NCBI GenBank assembly: GCA_003598085.1
Contig: QZKU01000063.1
Coordinates: 1-25,373, forward strand
Origin: Candidatus Abyssobacteria bacterium SURF_5
Lineage (GTDB): Bacteria; Abyssobacteria; SURF-5
Direction of reading: 5' to 3'
Length of the DNA stretch: 25,373 bases
A program made the position numbers and the translations under genes. Numbering within the stretch: position 1 is the first letter of the stretch; the number at the start of each line of letters is the position of its first letter. This document shows positions 15,478-22,701 of this stretch, in pieces. The notes under the pieces were generated by a model, which saw only the letters and a list, made by a program, of their open reading frames with translations, was not told the DNA's origin and searched no databases.

Positions 15478-16530
15478 TCAATCATCGTCCGGGCCGGTTG
15501 TGCGAAGACGAAGAAGGAGAGGGAGCCGATCGCTGATTTTCGAATAGAACTCCTGAGGTGAAGCGGCGGCCGACCGAACATCGAGCAATTGTGGGGCATC
15601 AATCGACTCTACAGTCATGTCCTCATCAGCGATAAAGAGGTGGTCGTATATCTTGCCCGTTAGCTCTCCTTTAGGATCCAGGACCGAGCCGGCGCCTCTG
15701 GTGCGTACTTGCGCCTCGATCGAGTCCTGGAGATCAGCGGCGGAAACACCGAAAGTTCCCGCGACGAGCACGTCTCGCTCCGAGGGATTGGCTGTCCGAA
15801 TGTCGGCAATCGCCTTGTCCAAGCTTTTAAGACTCTGCTCGCCATTTCCGGGAGAGGAATAGACCCCGAAAAGGAAGTCGATTCCCGTTGACGACTTATT
15901 CGTGGGCGCCTCGAAGCAGCCGAATGCGATGATGGGAGCTGGCGTTTCGTCCGGAGCCGTTTCGAGAGGCTGCATCTTAATATTCTTCGATTCGGGACAT
16001 GCTCTAATAATTGCAGTGCGATAAAGGATAGCGCACGAGAGCGGTAAATCGGCTGGCAGAGCGGCCCACTGCGCGCCCAGCTCGTCGAGCAGCGCGCGGC
16101 CTGAAACGGGGAAGTTTTCCTGCTCGACCCACGACAGTGCGATCACGTCGAAATAGCGCTCGATCACCTGTGCGGCCGCCTTGAGATCGAGCTCTTTCTG
16201 GGCTGGCGAGCCGATTTTCCAGTATCCGGCGCGAACGATCTCGCCGTCGCCTTCTGCTTCGGACACTTTTCTTGTCCATGCCCTGCTGACGTATCCGGGC
16301 ACTCCGTTATCCAGCTTGATGTGGTACCAGTAGGGAAGGCTTTCCAGAAGTTCCGCCGATTCGTTGAATCGGAGGGACCCGATGGCCGGGCTGTCGGTAT
16401 CCGGGCGATGCCGCACCCTCACCCGGTTTGTCACTTGGCCGACCGGAATAATGCGATCAGCCTCAGCCGCGGAACTGAGCAAAAGGATGCCGAGCACCAG
16501 AAAAAGAGCTGTGTTAATTCGCGATTTCAT
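15478..16530 (-). CDS. Secreted SH3-domain protein with a degenerate endonuclease/exonuclease/phosphatase-like domain
   Basis: This 350-residue exported protein has a signal peptide with a hydrophobic core (about 8-20) and a cleavage site 'AEA|D' after residue 24. A bacterial SH3 domain follows (about 27-88, 'NRVRVRHRPDTDSPAIGSLRFNESAELLE...WYHIKLDNGVPGYVSRAW'). Residues about 100-345 follow the strand order of the DNase I-like EEP fold: 'RAGYWKIGSP', 'RYFDVIALSW', 'LSCAILYR', 'DFLFGVYSSPG', 'RDVLVAGTFG', 'KIYDHLFI'. The usual GDFN is replaced by GTFG and the usual NxH strand end by GVY; only the late Asp296-His297 pair is kept. It is therefore probably a non-catalytic, cell-wall-binding protein. 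AAGGAG lies 7 bases upstream, and it starts 24 bases after ridA, so it ends the thrS-aroA-ridA run. The EEP assignment is inference from sequence pattern. Confidence 0.78.
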   Translation of the reverse strand: MKSRINTALFLVLGILLLSSAAEADRIIPVGQVTNRVRVRHRPDTDSPAIGSLRFNESAELLESLPYWYHIKLDNGVPGYVSRAWTRKVSEAEGDGEIVRAGYWKIGSPAQKELDLKAAAQVIERYFDVIALSWVEQENFPVSGRALLDELGAQWAALPADLPLSCAILYRTAIIRACPESKNIKMQPLETAPDETPAPIIAFGCFEAPTNKSSTGIDFLFGVYSSPGNGEQSLKSLDKAIADIRTANPSERDVLVAGTFGVSAADLQDSIEAQVRTRGAGSVLDPKGELTGKIYDHLFIADEDMTVESIDAPQLLDVRSAAASPQEFYSKISDRLPLLLRLRTTGPDDD

Positions 16531-16554
16531 GATGGTTCTCCTTTGCGCCGCTGC

Positions 16555-16938
16555 CTATTCCGCATAGGCAGTGAGTTCGATTTCGATGCCGACATCTTTT
16601 GGCAGGCGGGCGACCTGGACGGCGCTGCGGGCCGGCGGATCGAAGGGAAAGAAGCGGGCATAGACGCCGTTGACCTTCGGGTAGTCCTCCATGTCGGCCA
16701 GAAAAATTGTCGCTTTGACGACATCGGCCAATGTGGCGCCTGCAGCCGCCAAAATTTTTTCTGCATTCTTCAGCACCAGTTCTGTCTGCTGTTCGATTGT
16801 GCCGGAGAATATCTGGTTCGTTGCCGGGTCTATGGGAATCTGGCCCGAAAGAAAGTAAAATTGCCCTGCTTTTATCGCCTGCGAATATGGGCCGACCGCC
16901 TTGGGTGCACCGGCGGCGGAAATTGACTTTTTGGTCAT
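16555..16938 (-). CDS. RidA family reactive intermediate/imine deaminase
   Basis: This 127-residue trimeric cytosolic enzyme hydrolyses enamine/imine intermediates released by pyridoxal-phosphate enzymes, such as 2-aminoacrylate. The family pattern is complete: 'KAVGPYSQAIKAGQFYFLSGQIPIDP', 'QTELVLKNAEKILAAAGATLADVVKATIFLADMEDYPKVNGVYARFF' and the active-site 'PPARSAVQVARLPKDVGIEIELTAYA' with Arg104 and Glu121. AAGGAGA lies 4 bases upstream of the ATG, and the gene starts 11 bases after the aroA stop, so it is co-transcribed with aroA. The intact arginine supports true RidA-type activity. Confidence 0.95.
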   Translation of the reverse strand: MTKKSISAAGAPKAVGPYSQAIKAGQFYFLSGQIPIDPATNQIFSGTIEQQTELVLKNAEKILAAAGATLADVVKATIFLADMEDYPKVNGVYARFFPFDPPARSAVQVARLPKDVGIEIELTAYAE

Positions 16939-16949
16939 GGGAATCTCCT

Positions 16950-18281
16950 TTATCGATGCGGAACAACAACCGAATCCAGCGTCTTAAAGAAATTGGGAAA
17001 CGAGGTCGAAACACAGGCTGTATCGGTAATGGTAACAGGCTCTTCGGCGACAAGAGCCGCCACGGCCATTGCCATTGCGATGCGGTGATCGCCATAGCTG
17101 TCGACGGTTCCGCCGCGCAGACGCTGCGGCCCCTCGACGATCATGCCGTCGGGTCTCTCGACAATGGAAGCGCCCAAGATCTTGAGATTGTTTGCGAGCG
17201 CAGCGATCCGATCGGTTTCCTTCACCCGCAGTTCCGCGGCTCCCTTGATCTCGGTCGAGCCTTCGGCTTTGAGGGCGAGAACGGTGATCACAGGGATCTC
17301 ATCGATCAGCCTCGGTATGTCCGCTGAAGAAATACGGATGCTCTTGAGTCGGCGGCCGCCGCGAATGAGGATATCGCCTGCCGGCTCATCCAATCCGTTA
17401 TCTTCTCTATCGGCACCCTGCACCTCGCCGCCCATTCTCCGGAGCACGTCCATGATGCCCGCGCGAGTCGGGTTCAATCCTGTGTTTCTTATCAGAATCT
17501 CGGAATCAGGAAGGAGAGCCGCCGCGGCCAGGAAAAATGCAGCCGAAGAGATATCGCCCGGCACGATAAGGCGTTGGCCATTCAGACGCGCCGGCCCAAT
17601 GACCGAAGCGGTAAGTTCGCCGACGCGGATATCAGCTCCAAACCTGTGCAGCATTCGTTCCGTATGATCTCGCGACTTATACGGCTCACGGACGGTTGTA
17701 GTCCCGTTGCAATACAGTCCGGCCAGCAGGACTGCCGATTTCACCTGCGCGCTTGCCACGGGAGAATCGTACGAGATCGGTTTCAGATCGCCCGCCTCGA
17801 TTTCGATAGGCGCAAGGCGATCTCCATTCCGCCCGCCCAGACGCGCCCCCATCTGCCGCAGCGGCCGGATGACGCGGTCCATCGGCCGCTTCCTGAGGTA
17901 TTGATCCCCCGTGAGGCAGGAGGAGAAGGACTGCGCCGCCAGCAGGCCCATCAGCAGGCGCATTGTAGTGCCGGAGTTGCCGCAGTCAATGATGCCGGAC
18001 GGCTCGCGAAGGCCGTGAAGCCCTGCGCCCTCGATCTCGACAAGCCCCGCCTCCCGCTCGAGGGCATTCACGCCGAGCATCCGCATCGCGTTCAAGGTCG
18101 ACAGGCAATCCTCGGCCCGCAGGAAATTATGAATGATTGTTTGTCCTCGCGCAATCGAGCCCAAGAGGACGGCGCGGTGCGAGAGGGATTTATCGGGCGG
18201 GACACAAATATCTCCGGCCACAGATCGGGAAGGGTTGATAGTTTTCGACGCGCTGAAATCGGGTGAAGCCGGAGCAGCCAT
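16950..18281 (-). CDS. aroA: 3-phosphoshikimate 1-carboxyvinyltransferase (EPSP synthase)
   Basis: This 443-residue cytosolic enzyme joins shikimate-3-phosphate and phosphoenolpyruvate in the sixth step of the shikimate pathway to aromatic amino acids. Motifs include 'VPPDKSLSHRAVLLGSIARG' (Lys31, Arg36), 'IIDCGNSGTTMRLLMGLLA', 'RKRPMDRVIRPLRQMGARLGGR', 'YDSPVASAQVKSAVLLAGL', 'DEIPVITVLALKAEG', 'LRVKETDRIAALANNL' and 'DSYGDHRIAMAMAVAAL'. The length is normal. The ATG at 18281 has no clear Shine-Dalgarno; a 5-bp GC stem (18290-18302) lies just upstream and overlaps the stop of the preceding gene, so translation may be coupled to it. It sits between the TPR-like gene and ridA in the thrS-led run. 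Confidence 0.96.
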   Translation of the reverse strand: MAAPASPDFSASKTINPSRSVAGDICVPPDKSLSHRAVLLGSIARGQTIIHNFLRAEDCLSTLNAMRMLGVNALEREAGLVEIEGAGLHGLREPSGIIDCGNSGTTMRLLMGLLAAQSFSSCLTGDQYLRKRPMDRVIRPLRQMGARLGGRNGDRLAPIEIEAGDLKPISYDSPVASAQVKSAVLLAGLYCNGTTTVREPYKSRDHTERMLHRFGADIRVGELTASVIGPARLNGQRLIVPGDISSAAFFLAAAALLPDSEILIRNTGLNPTRAGIMDVLRRMGGEVQGADREDNGLDEPAGDILIRGGRRLKSIRISSADIPRLIDEIPVITVLALKAEGSTEIKGAAELRVKETDRIAALANNLKILGASIVERPDGMIVEGPQRLRGGTVDSYGDHRIAMAMAVAALVAEEPVTITDTACVSTSFPNFFKTLDSVVVPHR

Positions 18282-18301
18282 TGTTCGGAGCGGCAGAGCC
18301 G

Positions 18302-18709
18302 CTACATTTCCTGGTGAAGCGCTTTCAGCTTTGCGAGCTTATTTTCAATCGATTGGTATCGCGAGCTTTTCGGATGGTCAATCAGAAAGTCCTCGTAATG
18401 CTGGATAGCCATGTCGTACCTGCCGAGCTTTTCGTAGCAGACCGCGCGCCGAAATTCGGCGTTTTCCGCGCTGGAACTGTAAGGAAACTCCTTCAGATTG
18501 CGTTCCGTGATGTCGATTGCAAGCTGGTATCGGAACGTCATGTAGGCGAGATTGGCAAACATATAACAGAAATTGGGCGTCATCGCGAAGTTCGGATTAT
18601 CTTTTCGAAGCACGCTTTCCGCCCAAAGGATCGACTGCGTGTTGCAACCGCCGTACAATACCACAGCCAAAATGGCAAGCACGAGGATTTTCTTCCACTG
18701 AGAGACCAT
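18302..18709 (-). CDS. Membrane-anchored TPR-like protein
   Basis: This 135-residue protein of unknown role has an N-terminal hydrophobic segment (about 7-20) ending 'VVLYGGC', which could be a signal anchor or an atypical lipoprotein signal (Cys22; Tyr at -3 is unusual). The rest is helical with tetratricopeptide-like spacing: 'MFANLAYMTFRYQLAIDITERNLKEFPYSSSAENAEFRRAVCYEKLGRYDMAIQHYEDFLIDHPKSSRYQSIENKLAKLKAL'. Two or so TPR units suggest a protein-interaction role in the periplasm. A GGAGG motif precedes the ATG. It starts 16 bases after the zinc-finger gene and ends 20 bases before aroA. Confidence 0.82.
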   Translation of the reverse strand: MVSQWKKILVLAILAVVLYGGCNTQSILWAESVLRKDNPNFAMTPNFCYMFANLAYMTFRYQLAIDITERNLKEFPYSSSAENAEFRRAVCYEKLGRYDMAIQHYEDFLIDHPKSSRYQSIENKLAKLKALHQEM

Positions 18710-18725
18710 GGCCCCCTCCCTCTTT

Positions 18726-19058
18726 TTATGGAATCAAATTCCTGACCATATTGATGAGTCCGTCGACACTGCGGACTCCTTGAACCATGAATACATAATA
18801 CAGCAATGCGACGATGAGAAGCAAAATCGCGGCTTGCGGAATCCATTTGCCCAGGTTCAAGCCCTTTTTCTTCTGGTGTTCAAGCTGTTTCACGCGGTTC
18901 TGGAAGGCGTTCATGTTCTGGAAACATTCATCGCCGCAGTAGACGCCGCCCGGCATCTTCTTTACGCACTTCTCACACAGCGGCTTGTGGCATTGCTTGC
19001 AGCGGGCAACTGCGGTACGTTCGGGATGGTTAATGCAGCGGGATGGAGCCTGCGCCAT
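18726..19058 (-). CDS. B-box-like zinc-finger membrane protein
   Basis: This 110-residue protein has an N-terminal cysteine/histidine-rich module resembling a B-box or rhomboid-associated zinc finger: 'CINHPERTAVARCKQCHKPLCEKCVKKMPGGVYCGDEC' with Cys8, His11, Cys20, Cys23, Cys28, Cys31, Cys41 and Cys45 as likely ligands for two zinc ions. A short basic helix follows (about 50-68), then one transmembrane segment (about 74-92) and a short C-terminal tail. AGGAGGAGG lies 8 bases before the ATG. It lies 60 bases after thrS and 16 before the TPR-like gene. The function is unknown; the zinc module should lie in the cytoplasm if the positive-inside rule holds. Confidence 0.85.
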   Translation of the reverse strand: MAQAPSRCINHPERTAVARCKQCHKPLCEKCVKKMPGGVYCGDECFQNMNAFQNRVKQLEHQKKKGLNLGKWIPQAAILLLIVALLYYVFMVQGVRSVDGLINMVRNLIP

Positions 19059-19118
19059 GGCTTGTTCCTCCTCCTGAAAAGGTTGCTTCCGGAATTATTT
19101 GAGGCATGTGTTTGTGGT

Positions 19119-21035
19119 TCAAGGGCCATCGCCGAAGCCGGCTATTTCAGCCTGGAGAGCCTTCAGGAAATCCTCGAATTTCTGAGGGCCGGTGTCGCCC
19201 GTGCCGTGGCGCCGGACGGACACGCTTCCGCTGGAGATTTCCTTATCGCCCACCACCAGCATGTACGGTATTTTCTGCAATTCGGCCTCGCGGATCTTGA
19301 GGCCGATCTTGTCATCCCGCATATCGGCTTCGGCCCGGATGCCGGCCTCGATCATTTTCTCGAGGAGTTCGGCCGCATACGGCCGGTGCGCTTCGCCTAC
19401 CGGCAGCAGCATCGCTTGCACCGGCGCCAGGAATGTCGGGAAGGCGCCGGCGAAGTGCTCGGTGAGGATGCCGATGAAGCGCTCGATCGAGCCGAAGACC
19501 GTCCGGTGGATCATGACGGGCCGGTGGCGCTGGTTGTCTGAACCGATATAAGAAAGATCGAATTTCTCGGGCATTGCGAAATCGAGCTGGATCGTGGCGC
19601 ACTGCCACGTCCGGCCAAGGCAGTCGCGGATGTGGAAATCGATTTTAGGGCCGTAAAACGCGCCGTCGCCTTCGTTCACTTTGTAGGGCATCTCGATGCG
19701 GTTGAGGGCCGTCGCGAGCGCACCGGTTGCGTGTTCCCACATCTCGTCGGTGCCGATGTACTTCTCCGGCTTCGTCGACAACTCGACCGTGTACTCGAAC
19801 CCGAACGTCTTGTACATGCGACCCACGAAATGGATCACGTTGATGACCTCATCGACGATCTGTTCGGGTAAAAGGAAAATGTGCGCATCGTCCTGCGTGA
19901 ACTGGCGCACACGGAATAGACCCATCAGCACGCCCGACTTTTCGTGCCGGTGCACGAGGCCAAGCTCGGCCACGCGCATCGGAAACTCGCGATAGCTATG
20001 GAGTCTGGTCTTGTAAATAAGCAAGCCGCCGGGGCAGTTCATCGGTTTGATGGCGAAATCGCGTTCGTCAATCGTGATGAAATACATATTCTCGCGGTAG
20101 TTTTCCCAGTGGCCGGACTGCTCCCAGAGCGAGCGCGTGAGGATGATGGGCGTGCGCACCTCCGCATAACCCTCCTTCCGATGCTCGCGCCGCCAGAAAT
20201 CGAGCAATGCATTCCAGATTACCATCCCTTTCGCATGGAAAAAAGCGAACCCGGGTCCTTCCTCATGGAAACTGAACAGATCAAGTTCGCGCCCCAGTTT
20301 GCGATGGTCGCGTCTTTTTGCCTCCTCGAGGAGGCGCAGGTGCTCCTTGAGGTCCTTCTCTTTAGCGAACGAGGTGCCGTAAATCCGTTGGAGCATCTTA
20401 TTGCGCTCGTCGCCGCGCCAATATGCGCCGGCGAGGCTGGTGAGTTTGAAGGCCTTGATGTAGGAGCTGTCGGGCACGTGCGGACCGGTGCACAAGTCGA
20501 CGAATTCACCCATTTCGTAGAGGCTGACGGTGTCGTCCTCGATGCCCTCGATCAGCTCGACTTTATAGTGTTCGTTTCGCTTGCGGAAACGCTCGAGCGC
20601 CTCGTTGCGCGCGACCTCGTGACGCCGGAAGGGGATGTGGCGGGAGACAAGCTCGCGCATCTTGTTTTCAATTTTTTCGAGGTCCTCTTCGGTAAAGCCG
20701 CCGGGCTTGTCGAAATCGTAATAGAACCCGCCCTCAATTGAAGGCCCGATGCCGAATTTGGTTTCGGGATACAGCTCCTGCACCGCGTGAGCCATGAGGT
20801 GCGAGCTGCTGTGGCGGAAGACGTCGCGCCCTTCCTCGGAATCGAATGTAAGAAATTCGACGGAGGCGTCTTCATTGATTCTGGCCGATAGATCAAGGAG
20901 TCTTCCGTCGATTCGCGCGACAAGCGCCTCCTTTGCAAGGCGCCTGCTGAGCGATTGCGCGATCTCGGCGAGAGTCACCCCGCGCTCGAATTTTTTTTCC
21001 GAGCCATCCGGAAGTTTTATGGTTATCTCCGCCAT
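19119..21035 (-). CDS. thrS: Threonyl-tRNA synthetase
   Basis: This 638-residue class II synthetase charges tRNA-Thr. Domains in order are TGS (about 1-62, 'EITIKLPDGSEKKFERGVTLAEIA'), the second-additional/editing domain with 'HSSSHLMAHAVQELYP' and 'CTGPHVPDSSYIKAFKLTSLAGAYWRGD', the catalytic core with zinc ligands in 'MNCPGG', 'FTQDDAHIF' and 'VMIHRTVFGS', motif 2 'VHRHEKSGVLMGLFRVRQF', and the C-terminal anticodon-binding domain. 'MNCPGG' has Gly where many homologues have His; the zinc cysteine is kept. The ATG at 21035 gives the usual length; the extension to 21137 would run through the tRNA terminator and is rejected. It heads the run to the zinc-finger, TPR, aroA, ridA and SH3 genes. 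Confidence 0.97.
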   Translation of the reverse strand: MAEITIKLPDGSEKKFERGVTLAEIAQSLSRRLAKEALVARIDGRLLDLSARINEDASVEFLTFDSEEGRDVFRHSSSHLMAHAVQELYPETKFGIGPSIEGGFYYDFDKPGGFTEEDLEKIENKMRELVSRHIPFRRHEVARNEALERFRKRNEHYKVELIEGIEDDTVSLYEMGEFVDLCTGPHVPDSSYIKAFKLTSLAGAYWRGDERNKMLQRIYGTSFAKEKDLKEHLRLLEEAKRRDHRKLGRELDLFSFHEEGPGFAFFHAKGMVIWNALLDFWRREHRKEGYAEVRTPIILTRSLWEQSGHWENYRENMYFITIDERDFAIKPMNCPGGLLIYKTRLHSYREFPMRVAELGLVHRHEKSGVLMGLFRVRQFTQDDAHIFLLPEQIVDEVINVIHFVGRMYKTFGFEYTVELSTKPEKYIGTDEMWEHATGALATALNRIEMPYKVNEGDGAFYGPKIDFHIRDCLGRTWQCATIQLDFAMPEKFDLSYIGSDNQRHRPVMIHRTVFGSIERFIGILTEHFAGAFPTFLAPVQAMLLPVGEAHRPYAAELLEKMIEAGIRAEADMRDDKIGLKIREAELQKIPYMLVVGDKEISSGSVSVRRHGTGDTGPQKFEDFLKALQAEIAGFGDGP

Positions 21036-21062
21036 CGCTTGGCGAGGCCTTTCATTTTTCCT

Positions 21063-21080
21063 GGTCTCCCGTGAGAGACC
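21063..21080 (-). promoter_or_regulatory. Hairpin in the thrS leader
   Basis: GGTCTC (21063-21068) and GAGACC (21075-21080) form a 6-bp stem with a 6-base loop between the tRNA-Val terminator and the thrS start. There is no T-run after it, so it is not a terminator. It is not a T-box. Its function, if any, is unknown. Confidence 0.3.
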
Positions 21081-21100
21081 GTAGTATTCCGTGCCCTTGA

Positions 21101-21129
21101 ACACAAAAAACAAGACATAAGGTCTTGTT
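21101..21129 (-). terminator. Intrinsic terminator downstream of tRNA-Val
   Basis: On the minus strand AACAAGAC (21122-21129), a 5-base loop and GTCTTGTT (21109-21116) form a perfect 8-bp stem. It runs directly into a T-tract made by the A-run at 21105-21110. It sits 33 bases after the tRNA 3' end and ends the tRNA transcript before thrS, possibly with read-through. Confidence 0.85.
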
Positions 21130-21162
21130 GCAGGCATGAAAACAGAACAAATTTTAATTTTT

Positions 21163-21239
21163 TGGTGGGCGCTAGTGGACTTGAACCACTGACCCCTTGC
21201 ATGTCAAGCAAGTACTCTAACCAACTGAGCTAAGCGCCC
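21163..21239 (-). tRNA. tRNA-Val (anticodon GAC), CCA end encoded
   Basis: This 77-base minus-strand tRNA folds as a standard cloverleaf: acceptor stem GGGCGCT/AGCGCCC, D arm GCTC...GAGT with a terminal G-T pair, anticodon stem CTTGC/GCAAG with loop TTGACAT, a 5-base variable region, and T arm AGTGG TTCAAGT CCACT. The anticodon GAC is at 21203-21205 and reads GUC and GUU valine codons. The CCA tail is encoded at 21163-21165. It has its own promoter 16 bases upstream and a terminator downstream. No integrase or duplicated 3' end is nearby. Confidence 0.97.
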
Positions 21240-21254
21240 CCGATATGCAGTTGA

Positions 21255-21283
21255 ATATTACCACTTTACGGAAGAAAAGTCAA
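21255..21283 (-). promoter_or_regulatory. Promoter of tRNA-Val
   Basis: On the minus strand, TTGACT (21278-21283), a 17-base spacer and TAATAT (21255-21260) match the sigma70-type consensus well. Transcription should start near 21248, giving a short 5' leader of about 9 bases before the mature tRNA end at 21239. Confidence 0.8.
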
Positions 21284-21321
21284 AGGTGGCACGGGCTTCC
21301 AGTTGGTGGATCAAAGCTCTC

Positions 21322-22407
21322 CTAGAGTCTGCCCTCCCGCATGATTTTGAAGCCTTCATCGGAGAGGCGGTCGAAGAATGCGACCGGATCGATGCACATT
21401 TCGGGGGCGACGACGCCGCGCCTGGTAATTGCCCCTTCGAGCAGCATCAGCGCCGCGAGTGCACACGGGGTGCCGGTTAAGGGGCGGATGCGGTCGATCA
21501 TGTTGAAGACAAGGTGGCGGTCCTGCCCGTCTTTTCGGCCGGTCACGTCGATCCTGAGGCCCGAGTGCTTGACGCCGCCGACGCTGAACAGCTTCTGGAT
21601 GCTGTGGATAAAGGCCGCAGTCGTGTCGATCCGTTTTGCCGAGCCGGTCATTCCGAGCGAGCGAACTATGCGGATGACTCTGTTGTTCCAGGAGGGATTG
21701 ATGCTGCCGCGGACCTCGATGTTTTGTGCGTCGATTTCCTTCGGGAGCGTGATCGGTTCGGGATGGCCGAACAGGTACTCCGGCAGTTCGCCCAGCGGAG
21801 CGGGAAACTCGACCAGTTCCATCTCGCTGAAAGCCGGGACATTGATCTGTTTTCCTTTCCGCAAGACTGGAATCTGACCGGTGAAGCCATGGAGCGTATG
21901 CGCGAGGGCCGCCTTTCCTTCGGCGTCGCCCGAACCGGCCGCCCACGCGATCTTGACGTCGTCCATCTCGTCGAGAAGATTGGCGGCGAGGCGGGCGGCA
22001 AGATTCGAGATGCCCGGATTCCAGCCCATGCCGGTGAGAACGGTCACGCCCGCGCGGCGCGCCGCCGAATCGAGCGCGAACAGCTTGGGCAGCGGGTCGG
22101 CATCATCGCAGACGTCTATGTAGTGCGTTTTCGTTTCGATGGCGGCGGTGGCGACATTTGCGCCGTACTTGTAGAATGGGCCGGCACAGTTGATGACGAG
22201 GTCGAAATTTCCGAACGCGCCGACCAATGTCGATTTATGCTCAACATCGCAATGAAGCGCGCCGACATATCCCTTGAAGCGGCTGCAGAGTGAACGGGCT
22301 TTCTTGAGGTTTCGTCCGGCCACTGTGATCTGGTGCGGGGAATCCACCAGCTTCTGCACGACGTAGCTTCCGATGTCACCGTAGCCGCCAACAATGATAA
22401 TTTTCAC
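21322..22407 (-). CDS. Saccharopine dehydrogenase family NAD(P)-dependent oxidoreductase
   Basis: This 361-residue cytosolic protein begins with a Rossmann nucleotide-binding site 'VKIIIVGGYGDIGSYVVQKLVDSPHQITVAGRN' (GxGxxG pattern) followed by 'DLVINCAGPFYKYGANVATAAIETKTHYIDVCDD' and 'AGVTVLTGMGWNPGISNLAARL', both typical of the saccharopine-dehydrogenase NADP-binding family. The C-terminal half lacks a recognisable lysine-pathway signature, so the substrate is unknown. The GTG at 22407 is chosen because it starts the first beta strand and lies downstream of a plausible promoter (22466-22494). ATGs at 22596 and 22515 would add 36-63 residues of unrelated sequence upstream of the promoter. 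It is divergent from the dehydrogenase/acyl-CoA synthetase pair. Confidence 0.88.
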   Translation of the reverse strand: MKIIIVGGYGDIGSYVVQKLVDSPHQITVAGRNLKKARSLCSRFKGYVGALHCDVEHKSTLVGAFGNFDLVINCAGPFYKYGANVATAAIETKTHYIDVCDDADPLPKLFALDSAARRAGVTVLTGMGWNPGISNLAARLAANLLDEMDDVKIAWAAGSGDAEGKAALAHTLHGFTGQIPVLRKGKQINVPAFSEMELVEFPAPLGELPEYLFGHPEPITLPKEIDAQNIEVRGSINPSWNNRVIRIVRSLGMTGSAKRIDTTAAFIHSIQKLFSVGGVKHSGLRIDVTGRKDGQDRHLVFNMIDRIRPLTGTPCALAALMLLEGAITRRGVVAPEMCIDPVAFFDRLSDEGFKIMREGRL

Positions 22408-22465
22408 ACTGATTCCGCCTTCATTGAACCTGAAACTGATCTGATAGAAGCCCTCTCCCCAGCGT

Positions 22466-22494
22466 ATAGTAGCACATTTCAGGCCGTTTTTGAA
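22466..22494 (-). promoter_or_regulatory. Candidate promoter for the saccharopine-dehydrogenase-family gene
   Basis: On the minus strand TTCAAA (22489-22494), a 17-base spacer and TACTAT (22466-22471) preceded by TGC form an extended -10 type promoter. Its predicted start near 22459 lies about 52 bases upstream of the GTG at 22407 and supports that start. Confidence 0.5.
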
Positions 22495-22580
22495 GAAAAT
22501 TTTAGCGGAAGCCATGTTTGATTCTGCTGACCGTCTCGTGATAGGATACCGAATCCGGGAAAATGCATGATGCGTGGCTC

Positions 22581-22643
22581 TGGGGACAGATACCATTCAA
22601 CGAATTCAAGAAGACGTGAATTCCGTAAATGGTGTCAGTCCCT
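22581..22643. repeat. Palindromic REP-like element
   Basis: Outer arms at 22583-22597 and 22628-22642 pair over 15 positions with one mismatch and one G-T pair. Inside them, two GAATTC hexamers (22602-22607 and 22618-22623) form an inner stem around a 10-base loop. The whole folds as one long hairpin in a non-coding gap. The outer arm type (GGGGACAGA.ACC / GGTGTC.GTCCC) resembles palindromic elements that I recall near Y1 (IS200/RAYT-type) transposases in other bacteria. No transposase is present here, and dispersal in this genome cannot be shown from one copy. Confidence 0.6.
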
Positions 22644-22656
22644 ATCGCTTGTCAGA

Positions 22657-22662
22657 TATAAT
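22657..22662 (+). promoter_or_regulatory. Candidate -10 element for the dehydrogenase/acyl-CoA synthetase pair
   Basis: A perfect TATAAT lies 39 bases before the ATG at 22702. No good -35 is found 16-18 bases upstream; that position falls in the right arm of the palindromic element (22628-22642). An activator-dependent or weak promoter is possible. The gene itself has a full AGGAGGT ribosome-binding site at 22691-22697. Confidence 0.45.
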
Positions 22663-22701
22663 TGCTGAGTCTCACAGTTCGCGCTCGCTGAGGAGGTATA
22701 T

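Noticed and set aside
17574-18266. 230-codon plus-strand frame opposite aroA
   Set aside because: It is the antisense shadow of aroA, whose motifs are all intact.
21036-21137. T-box or longer N-terminal extension for thrS
   Set aside because: No T-box specifier or conserved T-box sequence is seen. The extension would translate the tRNA terminator hairpin and has no similarity to the TGS domain.
21163-21239. tRNA-Val as an integration site for a mobile element
   Set aside because: No integrase gene and no duplicated tRNA 3' end were seen on either side.
22408-22596. N-terminal extension of the saccharopine-dehydrogenase-family gene from ATGs at 22515 or 22596
   Set aside because: It would place the coding start upstream of the best promoter and add residues before the first Rossmann strand that do not fit the family.
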